Assembly: GCA_024867545.1 (NCBI GenBank)
Contig: JANFNE010000071.1
Coordinates: 1 to 64,000 of the forward strand
Source: Phytopythium helicoides
Taxonomy: Eukaryota > Oomycota > Peronosporomycetes > Pythiales > Pythiaceae
DNA length: 64,000 bases
Direction of reading: 5' to 3'
Below the pieces are notes generated by a model. The model was not told the origin of the DNA. It did no database searches and saw only the letters and a program-made list of their open reading frames with translations. Below, piece by piece: positions 17,908 to 28,418 of this stretch (the stretch's first letter is position 1; each line of letters opens with the position of its first letter). The position numbers were made by a program, and so were the translations under genes.

Positions 17908-20900
17908 CGACGATATCTTCGTTCACAACCGCTCCGTCAGCGGTCAGTCGGACGTGGAGGTGCATCTCCAGCACCTCCGCAAGCTATTCGAGATCATGCG
18001 CAAGCACAAGCTGTATGCCAACTTGAAGAAGTGTATCTTTTGCGCGCCGGAGATCCCAGTCCTTGGGTGCTATGTGAGCGCGGACGGTGTCCGCGCTGAT
18101 CCAGAGAAGGTATCGTCCATTTGTGCCTGGCTTGCACCAACGAACCAGACGGAGTTGCGGCAGTGGCTCGGCCTCGCGAACTATCTTCACAGGTATACCC
18201 GCAACTATGCCTTGTTAATCCAGCCACTGTCGTCTTTGCTGAAGAAGGACGCCACGTGGTCGTGGCGTCAGGAATACCAAGAAGCTTTTGACTCCGTCAA
18301 GCGGAGTCTCTCTTCAGCGCCGATCCTCGCACTCCCGGACGATTCGCGACCATTTCACGTCGTGTGTGATGCGAGCGGCTTTGCAATTGGGTGTGCCCTA
18401 ATGCAAGTCGACGACATGGGCCAGGAGCGCGTCATCGGCTACCAGTCTCGACAGTTGAAGCCAGCCGAGAAGAATTATCCAGTCCACGACAAGGAGCTGC
18501 TTGCGATGCGTTACGCACTCATCAAATTTCGTGTCCACTTGCTTGGGGAGAAGACTTTTGCGATCTACACGGACCACGCGTCCCTGAGGACAGCCGTCAA
18601 GAGTCCACACTTGAGCCAGCGAATGGCGCGCTGGCTCTCCTTCTTCTCGGAGTATAACTTCGTGGTTCACTACAAACCTGGGAAGTCGAACGTGCTTGCA
18701 GATGCGCTCTCGCGTCGACCCGACTATGATCCACGCCGCGATCTGGGTCACCACACGGGCGGTGTCGACCGTAGTGAAGAAGACGACTGCGCCGCGTGTA
18801 TGGACGAGCTCCATACCGTGAAAGTTACGGCGATATCGCCCCTTCGCCAGTCGATCGTCGAAGCATACACCAGGGACCAAGAGCTGAGTGCCTTGATCAA
18901 GTATCTTCGTACACCAACGGAAGCTGCGCGGGAGGAGCTCCCGCGCCACTTGATCCCTCGTCTTGATCGGTACACACTTGATGGGGACCTCCTCCTTTAC
19001 AGCATCGACCGTTTCGATGCCCCGCGCGTGGTTGTACCGAACGACAGTGATCTTCGCGCACGCTTGATCCACGAGTATCATGACACCCCAGTGGCCGGTC
19101 ATCTCGGCCGCGAGAAAACATTCGCGGCCCTGACACGCGATTACTTCTGGCCACATCAATACAAGTGGGTTCGTAAGTGGGTGCGCACATGCGAGGTCTG
19201 CCAACGAGTAAAACCCTCACCATCCTCTCAAGCGCCATTGCGGCCTCTACCGATCGCGAGTGATTCATGGCGCTCTGTCAGCATGGACTTCATCTTCGGT
19301 CTGCCCCCTGACGCCCGTGAGCGCACGGGAGTCCTCGTATTTGTGGATCGCTTCAGTAAGATGGTGCATCTCGCACCCGTGAGTGTGAACGTCACAGCAG
19401 AAGATTGTGCACGCTTGTTCCTCGACGTGGTCTTCCGCCATCACGGCCTGCCAGAATCAATCGTATCCGACCGCGACCCGCGCTTCGTGGCGACGTTCTG
19501 GCGCCGCCTCTTTGAATTACTTGGAACTCGCCTGCTGATGTCCACAGCAGCGCATCCTGAAACTGATGGTCAGACGGAGAGGGTCAACAGGGTCCTCGAA
19601 GACGTGCTTCGCAGCTTCGCCACGTCGTTCACATCGTTGAGCGCGTTCCTCCCGATGGTTGAGTTTGCGCTAAATAACTCGGTTCACGCATCCACGGGCA
19701 TGTCCCCGTTCTTTGTCAACAACGCGCGCCACCCGCGCGTTCCCGCCCTCCTAGCCGTGGGGAACCCCACGCCACCAGTCTCCACTCTTGGTGGGGGAGA
19801 AGTTGTCGACGAAGGCTCCGCGTCGAATCAGAGTGTCGACATGTTGGCGCGGCCCACGCTGGTCGCGCCCTCTTCTGTTGCGGCTAACGCTGTATTACGT
19901 TCTTCGAGTACGGCATCTTCTAATGACAGCACAGGCCTTGCACGATGGGCATCGAGAACGCTGATCTCCCCGGGCGCCGTTCCATCCGCGGTACCAAACG
20001 GCAATTATGCACCAAAGCCACCAGTGAGACCTGCAGACGACAAATTAGCAAGTGAGTTCATCACCCAGCGACAAGCGATAGTGCGCTTCGTACGTGATGC
20101 CCTGCAGGAGGCCGCCGACAAGCAGAAAGCGGCCGCGGACAAGCGCGGCCGCAAGAACACCAATGTTTTCCAAGTCGGAGATCGAGTGTTGCTATCGAGT
20201 GAAGGTATCAAGAACGCGTCTGTTACAAACCTTGGCGCGAGCAAGCTCGCGCCACGATATATTGGGCCATTTACTGTGAAACGGGTGCTTGGCGACGCGT
20301 ACACACTTGACATACCTACTACAATGCGCCTACACCCGACGTTCTACGTCGGGCGCCTGAAGCCTTACTACCCAGCGACAATCCCAGCTGCTACGGCTTC
20401 TTCCAACTCTCGAGTCGGCGGATCTCGTCCGCCGACATCACGCAACCATGGAACTGGCGCTCAAGGAGACGTACGCGAGCTCGCAGCTCCTCCGCAGATT
20501 GTCGCGCACTCGCCGCAGTCGCGTCTGCACGACCCGCAGCAGAATGAGCAGCATCGGCTAGCTCCCGCGCATCTTCCGCGACATTCGCCGCCTGCTCCGA
20601 GCCAGCAATCACAAGCTCCTCCCACGATGGCGCCGCGTGACGCGGCGCCCCCTGGATTCCAGATGCCATTCCGCCGTGATGCGCCGCCGCCTCTGATCGG
20701 CTCCAATGGCGAACGTCGCTGGATTGTGGAACGCATTGTCGCCCACGAGGATCCCAGTCAGGCGCGTGGTGCCAATCGCCGTGCTGAAGGTCGTGGCGCC
20801 GCGCCTGCGCGGCGCCGATATCACGTACGTTGGCTTGGCTTTCCCCCTGAGAGTGAAACATGGGAGCCTCGAGACGCCCTTCGCCGCGATATTCCCGATA

Positions 20901-21292
20901 TGGTTCGCGAGTATGATGCCAACCCTGTGGCACCTCAACCGCACGGCGACGAGATGAACGTGTTGGTGGCGGAGACGGCGATGCGCGAATCGCCTCCGTC
21001 ACCGACCATATGCCTGTACGACGGGGCGATTGCGATCGAGACCGCGAGCGCCGCTGCGTCTCCCTTCCGCTGCGCTCCGGCAATAGCGAGCGTGATCGGC
21101 GCCACTGCCGTCGGTCATCAAGCTGGCGCGGGTCCTGGACCCGCGCCCCTCCTTCCCAGTGTCTTGGTGAAGGGCCGCGCGACCGAGCGCGCGGCGAACG
21201 ACTTGCACGGCCAGGATCCTGGTCGCGATCTCGGCTGCGGCCGCGTGCAGCCCTTGCGGGGCTGCGCGTGCGGCCCTGCTCGCCGCGCCTAG
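17908..21292 (+). CDS. pol: Outer element pol, 3' part: RT end, RNase H, integrase, chromodomain
   Basis: Continues in frame with 1572-3586 (DDIFVHNRSVSGQSDVEVHL). The RT thumb follows, then RNase H with its Asp-Glu-Asp residues intact (VVCDASGFAIGCAL, NYPVHDKELLAMRYAL, AIYTDHASL). The integrase has an HHCC finger (HEYHDTPVAGHLGREKT...CEVC) and DDE residues in VSMDFIFGLP, SDRDPRF and DGQTERVNRV. A C-terminal SH3-like GPF segment follows (APRYIGPFTVKRVLGDAYTL). The chromodomain is at about 20715-20925 (RRWIVERIVAHE...YHVRWLGFPPESETWEPRD). After about 20940 the reading is Ala/Pro-rich and unconserved to the stop at 21290-21292. No lesion is seen in this half. Confidence 0.92.
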
Positions 21293-22232
21293 CGGCTCCC
21301 CGATGTTCCCAGAGTGCGCGCTCGTAGCGCTCCACCCATTCACGTTCACGGTCTCCAAGCGGACGCGCAGCTACTTGCGCGTCCCAGTCGGCGCGCGTTG
21401 GACGCTCGCCACTATGTGTGCAGTACCGGCAGAACTCATTGATGCTGACGAGGCAGATGCGATCCTCGTTCCACGCCATCTCGCAGACGCGCTCACGAAG
21501 CGCGCCAAGTGATCGCAGTTGTCGGCGGTCTTCTTCGAGTTCCATCCAGTCAATATAGCGGCCGCCGGCCGCGCGGCACGCGTTCCAGCGTTTAATGAAC
21601 GCGCACGAAGAGTACTCCAGCGCGTAGACATCGTGGGTGTCGGTTGGCTTGCCGCGCAAGTTGCGCGTGCGGTGCCACAGCTGCACCATGGTGTCCAAGG
21701 GGTCCGGCGCTATTGCGCCGGACAAGTCGTACCGCCGCCAAGGCCTGATGCTTGGGTCCAGGTAGTGACCGGGCGGAGGTGCCGACGAGCCGATCACCGG
21801 GCCAAGCGATAACATCGGCGCGGCCGCTGAGGGCCGCGCCACCTCGGTCGTCGAGGGCGCGTTGTCTCGAGGTGCCGCGAAGCGCGGCGCCAACGTCGCC
21901 GTCGCCCCCGAAGTGATTGCGCCGGTCAGAGTCGCTGTTGAAGAACTTGAAGTTGGTGGCGCCGCGGTGCGCGGCGCCGACGCGCTCTCAGTGCTTGCCG
22001 ACTGAGCGGGCGCGGCTGTCGTCACCGCCTGCCCCGCGCTATCAGCAGCGGCGATTATGTGTGTCGCTGCTTCGGGTGTTGCCGCCGCTGCTGCAGGCGC
22101 GTGTGTGCCGGCGCGGGGCGCCGGCGCCTTCTCCTCGGGCTCGTCCATGGTGTACTCGCGCTTGGCTTGGAAGATCTGGTTGTGGCGGTTGCTACGAGTG
22201 GCGCGGCGCGTGCGCCGCGCCGTGTCGCTCAT
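20391..22232 (-). CDS. Extra ORF antisense to outer pol 3' end, unknown function
   Basis: 613 codons from the ATG at 22232, 57 bp inside the 3' LTR; a second ATG is at 22148. The frame is open further into the LTR, but that part is unlikely to be coding. Residues about 30-170 are Ala/Thr/Ser-rich. Residues about 170-330 look folded and Trp-rich (RPWRRYDLSGAI, LWHRTRNLRGKPTD, RYIDWMELEEDRRQL, EWVERYERALWEHRG). Then an Arg/Ser-rich stretch that includes RSRSRSQSP. The last 300 codons lie opposite the pol chromodomain region and may be open only because the DNA is GC-rich. No family recognised. Position and orientation mirror the 4652-7282 ORF of the inner element. Confidence 0.5.
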   Translation of the reverse strand: MSDTARRTRRATRSNRHNQIFQAKREYTMDEPEEKAPAPRAGTHAPAAAAATPEAATHIIAAADSAGQAVTTAAPAQSASTESASAPRTAAPPTSSSSTATLTGAITSGATATLAPRFAAPRDNAPSTTEVARPSAAAPMLSLGPVIGSSAPPPGHYLDPSIRPWRRYDLSGAIAPDPLDTMVQLWHRTRNLRGKPTDTHDVYALEYSSCAFIKRWNACRAAGGRYIDWMELEEDRRQLRSLGALRERVCEMAWNEDRICLVSINEFCRYCTHSGERPTRADWDAQVAARPLGDREREWVERYERALWEHRGAARRGEQGRTRSPARAARGRSRDRDQDPGRASRSPRARSRGPSPRHWEGGARVQDPRQLDDRRQWRRSRSLLPERSGRETQRRSRSRSQSPRRTGIWSVTEAIRASPSPPPTRSSRRRAVEVPQGWHHTREPYREYRGEGRLEAPMFHSQGESQANVRDIGAAQARRHDLQHGDWHHAPDWDPRGRQCVPQSSDVRHWSRSEAAAHHGGMASGIQGAPRHAAPSWEELVIAGSEQAANVAEDARELADAAHSAAGRADATAASARQSAEELRARVRLLERQFHGCVMSADEIRRLESWKKP

Positions 22233-22276
22233 TCTTGGGAAACATCGATCCGCGCTGTGGGTGTGAGCGCGGTCTT

Positions 22277-22289
22277 GAGAGGGGGATAG
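22277..22289 (+). other. Polypurine tract of outer element
   Basis: GAGAGGGGGATAG sits directly before the 3' LTR. It is the purine run expected as plus-strand primer for an element transcribed on the plus strand. Confidence 0.75.
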
Positions 22290-22581
22290 TGTAGCGGGGC
22301 ACTTCCCCCGCTCACATTCATATTTCATATCTAGCCGTATGGTAGGGCTCTATTGCATATGTAGACAGGATCTGTGACGCGCGTCAGGACATGGACGCGC
22401 GTCGACGTGCTTTGCTCTGATTGGCTCTTATGTGGGACGCAGCCCACATATAAGCCAATCATGAGTCATTGTTTGGATTTGTGGTCGGGAGGCTCCCGCC
22501 TCCCTTCAATAATGAAACAGAGTTGAATTTGCTTCCTTCGAGCAACGTGCAAGTATCGTAGCGGGCTTTAGGCCCGTTACA
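22290..22581 (+). repeat. 3' LTR of outer element
   Basis: 292 bp, same length as 238-529, with four substitutions between them. It is followed by the target duplication ACGCA (22582-22586). Confidence 0.95.
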
Positions 22582-22586
22582 ACGCA

Positions 22587-23360
22587 AGAGCATTAACTGA
22601 CACGCAAATACGTGCGCTTGAACTCGATGGATGTTTCGTCTTGATCTTGATCTTGGCTTGACTACTAGCAGTTACACCGTTCCCCCAGAACGACAGGTAG
22701 GCGCGCGAGAGCCTCTTCTTCGAGTCCGTTTTATAGTCGCTGCTGTAAATGTCTAGTAGCTCCATCTCGGTCGAGCTCGAGCTCTTGACGCTGCGACTAA
22801 AAATCGCAGAGCTGATTGACTCGGTCTCGCTGCAAGGGAGCTCCGTCACCGAGATGCTGCTGATGCTCGAAGATCGCGGCCGTAATATGGCAAGTGCGGC
22901 AGAAGTGAGATGACCCGACTCTGCAGGCGTTGGAGTATATGGTGGCGTACTTGCACTTGAGCGCGCCAATGCCCTCGCCCATGCAGCTGTCCGCGAGGCT
23001 GGTGATATCGAAGTTAGAGCGGTAGTTGGACGTGGAGGTGACACTCTGGATTTGGAAGCGGTGATCTCATGCCCCGCCTCGCGAGCAGCGAGATCTTGCT
23101 GGAGGATGGTTCCCTTGAATTGCACGCAGGCAAAGAACCCGTGGACCGCATTGGAGCCGCCGGTCTCGCTCCAGTCCGAGTCGGTATTGTCGAACTGGAG
23201 TTCCGCGACTCGGCGCAGAGCAAATATCACGTCGCTCGCGACGGAGCTGTGTGGTCCCTTACTGTTTGCAGAAAGCTGCTGGCCCTTCTCCCTTTCCGGC
23301 TTGTCCTCCTCCAGCTGCACCGCCCCAAAGGCAAAACCTCATTGACCAGGTGGTCACCTT
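22587..23360. other. Host-like segment between two LTRs, possible broken gene
   Basis: A minus-strand ORF (about 22577-23320, 247 codons) begins GFFACVQFKGTILQQ-like sequence; near 23040 a neighbouring minus frame reads more protein-like (YRSNFDITSLADSCMGEG, then CKYATIYSNACRVGS). That pattern suggests a gene with an indel or intron, cut on one side by the outer element and on the other by an LTR fragment at 23361. No family recognised. It may equally be non-coding. Confidence 0.3.
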
Positions 23361-23577
23361 TGTGACGATGCGGCTCCCTCCATGACGGGTCGATAGGCGG
23401 ATTTATGGGAGTAGTCCCACCCTTGGGCGGGTAATCTCAGCCCTCCGCAGCGAGCTTCAGTTTTGAACCCCTGGGGAGACGCTTGACTTGGGCCCGCTTG
23501 GTCAGTACCGGAGCGTTGTGATCCCCGTTGGTTCCGTCCGGGGGACCAGGAGTTCTAAACGCGCGCGTAGGAGCCGA
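23361..23577 (-). repeat. LTR fragment A, related to inner-element LTR
   Basis: Starts TGTGACGATGCGGC and follows positions 3587-3804 of the inner LTR with scattered substitutions, then stops abruptly at GAGCCGA. It is the first of three pieces of one LTR; pieces B and C lie at 28074 and 30319. Confidence 0.85.
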
Positions 23578-23579
23578 AG

Positions 23580-24480
23580 GACATATAGTGACTCCATCGA
23601 GGCTCTTGCCGAATCCAGAGAAAGTGAAGGCCGTCATGAAAGTTCAAAGACCGGGTGATCAGCGGTCGTTGCGAGCATTCCTGGGACTCTCGAGCTATGT
23701 TCGACGGTATATACGCGGTGTTGGCCGCCCCACTGGAACGCCTTAAGCAGAAGCGAGTTGCTTACGAATGGAGTGAAGATTGCGAGTCCGTTTTCAGGCA
23801 GATCCAGCGTTTGCTTGTGGAGTCGTCGATTCTTATCTACCCAAATTTCCGACTACGCTTCAAGCCGATTGTGGATTCTTCGCGCCTGGCTGTAGGCGCG
23901 TGCTTAATGCAACATGTCGAGAAAAGAGATCGGGTCGTGGCTTATGCTAGTACGATGCTAGTTGGCTCGCAACGGAACTGGGCCAGCAAGGATGATGGAA
24001 TATCCGAGATCGAGTGCTGGGGAATAATTTGGGCAACGCGTAAGTTCAGATGCTATTTGGACAAGCGCGAGTTCGACTTATACACTGACCACCAAGCGTT
24101 AACATGGATTTTCGTCGACGCTACTCGGGCCAGCAATGCCAAGCATGCCAAGCTAGCCTGGTGGGCTATGGAACTTTCTCAGTTACAATTCAAGGTGCAC
24201 CATCCCCTGGAACGCGTATGGGTATGAATCACTCTCTGAGGTGCCGTTTGAGTCCTTCATTCCTGAGGATGCACAAGAAGAAGAAGAAGGCAGAGAAACC
24301 GTCTCAGACACGGGTGCCACCGCTGGAAAGTCGACGGACGAAGCGCCAGTACGGGCTCTGGTAGACACCTTCCTCTTAAACAGTGATCAGTTGATCGCTG
24401 AACAAAAGGCCGTTCCCTGGATGATCGTCCTGCGAGCATATTTGGAGGATGGAGCGTTGCCGCTAGACCCTCAGCATTAA
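23580..24480 (+). pseudogene. Ty3/Gypsy fragment: RT thumb and RNase H
   Basis: Begins inside RT (HIVTPSRLLPNPEKVKAVM, then LRAFLGLSSYVRRYI), shifts frame near 23720, and continues AAPLERLKQKRVAYEWSEDC. RNase H follows (KPIVDSSRLAVGACLMQ, DGISEIECWGIIWATRKFR, LYTDHQALTWIF). The end of RNase H shifts frame again near 24215, then a linker (24241-24477) ends in a stop. There is no 5' LTR, gag or protease, so the element is 5'-truncated. It differs from both nested elements. Confidence 0.8.
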
Positions 24481-26075
24481 GCCTCTCTGCTGAAAATGGC
24501 CTCTCGGTTTGTGCTACTCGAAGGTTTGTTATTGAGAGAAGTATCAATAGCCGCTGACGGAGGTCGTGCCCGTAAATTACGAGTACCTGTCATTCCGCTG
24601 CCTTTTGTGGAAACCGTTCTCCACTACTGCCACTGTGATGTGTTCTCGGCTCACCTCGGCCGAACCAAGACGGTAGAAAAGGTTCGCCGTCATGCGTACT
24701 GGCATGGATGGAAGCGAGACGCCGAAGAATATGTGAGAGCCTGCAACATCTGCAGTGGAGGAAAGGGCTACCGACCGTGGAGGAACGGACGGATGCAGCG
24801 AATGCCTGTGGAAGACCTGTCTGGGCCGTTCGCGCTGCTTGTAGTCGATGCAGTGGGCCCGCTTCCTATCACACCTCGAGGTAACAAGTACATTCTAGTA
24901 TTTGCGGACTACTTCACGCGGTGGACTGAAGCGTTTGCCGTTAAAAAGTTGAATACCGTCACTTTTGTTGACTGCTTGATGAACGAAGTTATCAGTCGTT
25001 ACGGCGTCCCCGAGCGACTACTCAGCGACCAAGGTCCTAACTTTGTGTTAGCCCTGGCTCGCTTGTTTTAAGAGACGCTGGGAATCAAGAAGTTGACAAG
25101 TTCGGCCTACCACCCGCAAACGCAAGGACTGGTCGAACGTTTCAATGGTACTCTTCTGGGAATGCTACGCATGTTTGTGAACGAGTGCAAGACAACTGGA
25201 TGTTTATCTACCGCGAGTGCTGCTGGCCTACCGAACTGCTTTCCACGAGTCGCTGGGTGACTCTCCATTATTTAGTCTTTTCGGCCGAGACCCCGTTCTC
25301 CCTCTTGATTTGACTTTTATGAACGCGGGAAAACAATGGACGAGCAACGAGCTGGCGCAGTATCGGCGGAAACTGTTCTTGTCGCGCTCGGTTCGATATT
25401 GATGACGGTGTGTGGGTGTATCAATTCTTCCGCAAGACTCGCAGACCAGACGACCGTAGTCGAAAGTTGGCTTTTAGTTGGCACGGCCCTTACCGAGTAA
25501 TCGCCTTGGTCGGGGAGAACGCATACCGAGTCGCCGTTCCTACACACCCCAAGCGGGTGGTCACAGTGAACGTTAACCGCCTCAAACTGAAACGAGGACG
25601 CTGGAGTCATCCGCTCCCTGATGAAGTTCCTGGTACTGTGGCTCAGGATGACGACTCCGACCCGCTTTCGGAAGGAGACCTGCCCGATTCCAGTTTAATA
25701 AGAAGAACGATCGATGAGGAAGACAATGTGCTCGCAAACGCTCAAAATCCTATCGTCGAAGTGGTTGGGAAGCGTTCTCGGAACGCATCCGTGGAGTATC
25801 TGATAGTGACGACTAACTTTGAAACGTTCTGGGTGGCGCGTTCAGACTTAGACGGAGTACGAGGACTTGATATTGGCCTTCGAAAACGCAGAACTCAAGA
25901 AACTGGGTTTGCCAACTCTACGCCGAAGCGTCTGACTTGCCTAAGACACTGCTCCCGCGAGACCGGAGTCTCGACCTTCGATGACCGCCTCCACAAGATT
26001 GTCCAGGCAAACGAGTCCCGCACTGTCGGCGTTCACCGCCAGGTGCGCCGTCAAGCGACTCCACATCGCGCGTAG
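24481..26075 (+). pseudogene. Ty3/Gypsy fragment: integrase and chromodomain-like C-terminus
   Basis: The zinc finger HCDVFSAHLGRTKTVEKV...CNIC and the first catalytic Asp (LLVVDAVGPLPI) and second (LLSDQGPNF) lie before an in-frame TAA at 25069-25071. The frame then resumes with SSAYHPQTQGLVERFNG, which carries the third catalytic residue (Glu), and shifts near 25200 and 25400. The C-terminal part has the GPY/F-like segment FSWHGPYRVIALVGENAYRV and a weak chromodomain-like piece (EYLIVTTNFETFWVARSDL). At least one stop and two shifts make this inactive. Confidence 0.8.
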
Positions 26076-26917
26076 CTGCTCTCGTTGCTCGTGCTGCTCG
26101 GCCATCACGTCCGAGAACGCGTTGCTGGCGGTGCGCTTGGTCATCGCTAAGCAACGACAGTGTGAGTCGAGCGCAACAGAGGCGTATTGCCAACCAGGTG
26201 AAAGGCATATGGCGAATCCCGTTTCTTCTCGCGAAAGTTGCTGTGGGCGGGTTGTGTGAAAGGGTCCCTCGAAGTAACTACCTTCTGACTACTGCATGAT
26301 CATTGCGTCTGCGTGATGGAAGTCGTCGCCTCTCTCTAGTGCCTTGATGATTGAAGCCACGGCCGCGAGCTCTCGGCCCGGCACTCTCTCTTCCCCATTC
26401 CTTGGGTATTTGCGTTATTGCTAGGGGAGACAATGAACCCTTGGCGTTGGATGGCAACAGCTCTGGGATAGATTAGCCAACAGCTGTAGGCCTGGCGGGA
26501 GTTCCACTTTGACTCATTGTCGGCGATTCTGTCGCTGCTGTGCTGGCTCGAGTTACAAGCCGTGCTGCGGGTGGCATACAAGCGTCTCTGTGCTTTCTGC
26601 GCGTGGGGGACTACGCCGCTCTACATCTACTGCGAGTGCAGAAACGTCTACTCTGAACGGTTGCGAGACCATCTAGCCGTGCCGGCTTGCCGTGAACACG
26701 CGTGGTGGGTTGCTATTATGAGGTGTTACGAAGAAGGATGTCTCTGACTGGCTGACATTGTTGCGTTTCTATATTTGTCCAATCATAAAAGGGCATGATG
26801 CATATTTCAGCCGAGGGATGTAACGGGTGGATGCGACTCGGCCGGCTCGCCTGCGGCAGCCGGACCTTGTGCTCACTTGAAAACTGACGGCATAGCACAA
26901 CAGTTGCCTCGGATTTG

Positions 26918-27562
26918 ATGTTCTTTGTGTTGGCGGATGTGTTGAAGCTAAAGGCCAAGCGTGCCGTGAATCCTTCTTTACTCGCATTAGATTGCCTGCG
27001 GTGGGTTCAACTTCAACACGAAATCTGGTGCGTGGCGATTCCCGACGCTACTCAGTGGCCCGGCACTGTGATACGGTCTACACTAGCAGTTTTCAGGGAG
27101 GCACTGATGCTGACCTGGATGGACAGTCGTGATGAAGCTTCTTCAATGCTCGAGGCTGCCCGGTCAGTAACTTACACTGCAGCTTACCTGATTGCCCTTT
27201 ACCACTGTGCCACCACGTGGTTTACTCGCTCGTGGTTGGCGGAGGTAGCCATCGTGTCGCTCCTGGCCGTGTATTTCGAATCAGCCGAATGGACTGTTTG
27301 GCTGGTTGTTTTCATCGTGATCAAGAGTGGTGTCTATCTAGTGCTGTATCGAGTACGGAACGAAGGCCCTCTGGCGCCTTGGCACGATTGGGGACTACCA
27401 AGTCCCAGTAGAGAATTTCCGACAAGTGTGGCCACCCCGGTAGAAGTGAATTCGGGCCGTCAGTGCGAGGATGTCTATGAGATTTGCGTGCCTACAGCTG
27501 GCCGAGTTACTGAAGTGACTCGCTCGAGTGGAATGCTGAGTCCGTTACGACCGTCGCTGTGA
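26918..27562 (+). CDS. Unrecognised ORF with membrane segments, downstream of integrase fragment
   Basis: 214 codons from the ATG at 26918. Three hydrophobic stretches look membrane-spanning: near residues 90-105 (YTAAYLIALYHCATTW), 108-123 (WLAEVAIVSLLAVYF) and 128-147 (WTVWLVVFIVIKSGVYLVLY). A hydrophilic tail follows. It lies about 840 bp after the Ty3/Gypsy integrase remnant, the place an env-like gene would occupy, but there is no signal peptide, furin-like site or fusion segment that I can identify. It may belong to a different repeat, or not be a gene. Confidence 0.35.
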   Translation: MFFVLADVLKLKAKRAVNPSLLALDCLRWVQLQHEIWCVAIPDATQWPGTVIRSTLAVFREALMLTWMDSRDEASSMLEAARSVTYTAAYLIALYHCATTWFTRSWLAEVAIVSLLAVYFESAEWTVWLVVFIVIKSGVYLVLYRVRNEGPLAPWHDWGLPSPSREFPTSVATPVEVNSGRQCEDVYEICVPTAGRVTEVTRSSGMLSPLRPSL

Positions 27563-28073
27563 ACTTGCCGTCGAGGAGCTAATCGATGCGAATGCTTTGA
27601 GCCTCCGTTAACTTCGTGCCGTCCTCAGCGTTTTGACCATCACGTAAACTTCCACCAAGATAGGAGTACGGTAGAGTACTAGCACGGTTGTTTGAAGCGC
27701 TGGGTTCGTCGGGGAGAATGTCGCAGACCAAACAGTGGTTTGCGTGTGACTCCCCGTGCCAGTGGCGAAAAGGATCTCGTGAACCTCCTGAGCGTGAGTG
27801 AGGGCATCTCTGACTGTCATCAGAGATTCCACTGTGATGAGAGTAAGGCGCCTTTGAGCTACTGTCTACATGGACCAGGTGGGTGCGCAGGTCCTGGTGA
27901 CCGTGCGTAGGCAGGGAAGGCAGAAAATTTTAGGTTGTTTAATTCAGTTGCGGTTTTTCGGCAAAGACACTCAAATGCTACCTCTAACGAGTACTTGGTG
28001 CCGTCAGTCATCCCCTTATCCTGTTACCGCTCCCAGTCCAGAGTGCCAACCGGTCCCTCGACAGCCACGACAA

Positions 28074-28236
28074 TAATGTACACGACACTGTGTGACTTAC
28101 CGATCGGGTGTTGGCCTTGGAGCAACGCGCAGGTTTCTCTCGCCCATGGAGATATTGTTCTTCCTTGCGCGCGATAGAGGGAGAAAGCGGAAGTATGTAT
28201 TGAAAGTCTTACTATCTTCGCTACCTCTACTTTTTA
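28074..28236 (-). repeat. LTR fragment B, related to inner-element LTR
   Basis: Matches positions 4098-4283 of the inner LTR (TAATGTACACG, GACTTACCGATCGGGTGTTGG, TTCCTTGCGCGCGATAGAGG), with about 20 bp deleted after GCGCAGG. About 290 bp of the LTR between pieces A and B is missing. It is interrupted at TTTTTA by the next insertion. Confidence 0.85.
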
Positions 28237-28418
28237 GGGGAAATCCGAAAATACGTCCGTTTGTCAAAGCTATTTCCAAAATACATCCGTAGTGACAATA
28301 GCTTGCGAACTTTCACACACTAAAATGGACCATGAGGAAGTATACAAAACGTAGTCAGTCTGAAGCGCTATAGGCGTCTGCATTATTTACAGAAATAACA
28401 CAGATGCGCAAAATCTCC

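Larger units (their letters stand above)
238..22581 (+). mobile_element. Outer Ty3/Gypsy LTR retrotransposon with chromodomain, split by a nested element
   Basis: Bounded by two 292-bp LTRs (238-529 and 22290-22581) that begin TGTAGCGGG and end CCCGTTACA, with a perfect 5-bp target duplication ACGCA at 233-237 and 22582-22586. Gene order on the plus strand is gag, protease, RT, RNase H, integrase, chromodomain, which is the Ty3/Gypsy order. Removing the inner element (3587-17903) and one 4-bp duplication leaves a unit of about 8.0 kb with an uninterrupted pol. The LTRs differ at four sites (positions 285, 295, 314 and 397 or within a base or two), so this insertion is older than the inner one. 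An extra ORF lies antisense between pol and the 3' LTR. Confidence 0.95.

Noticed and set aside
26918..27562. Calling the membrane ORF a true envelope gene
   Set aside because: No signal peptide, cleavage site or fusion segment, and the element's 3' LTR could not be found.
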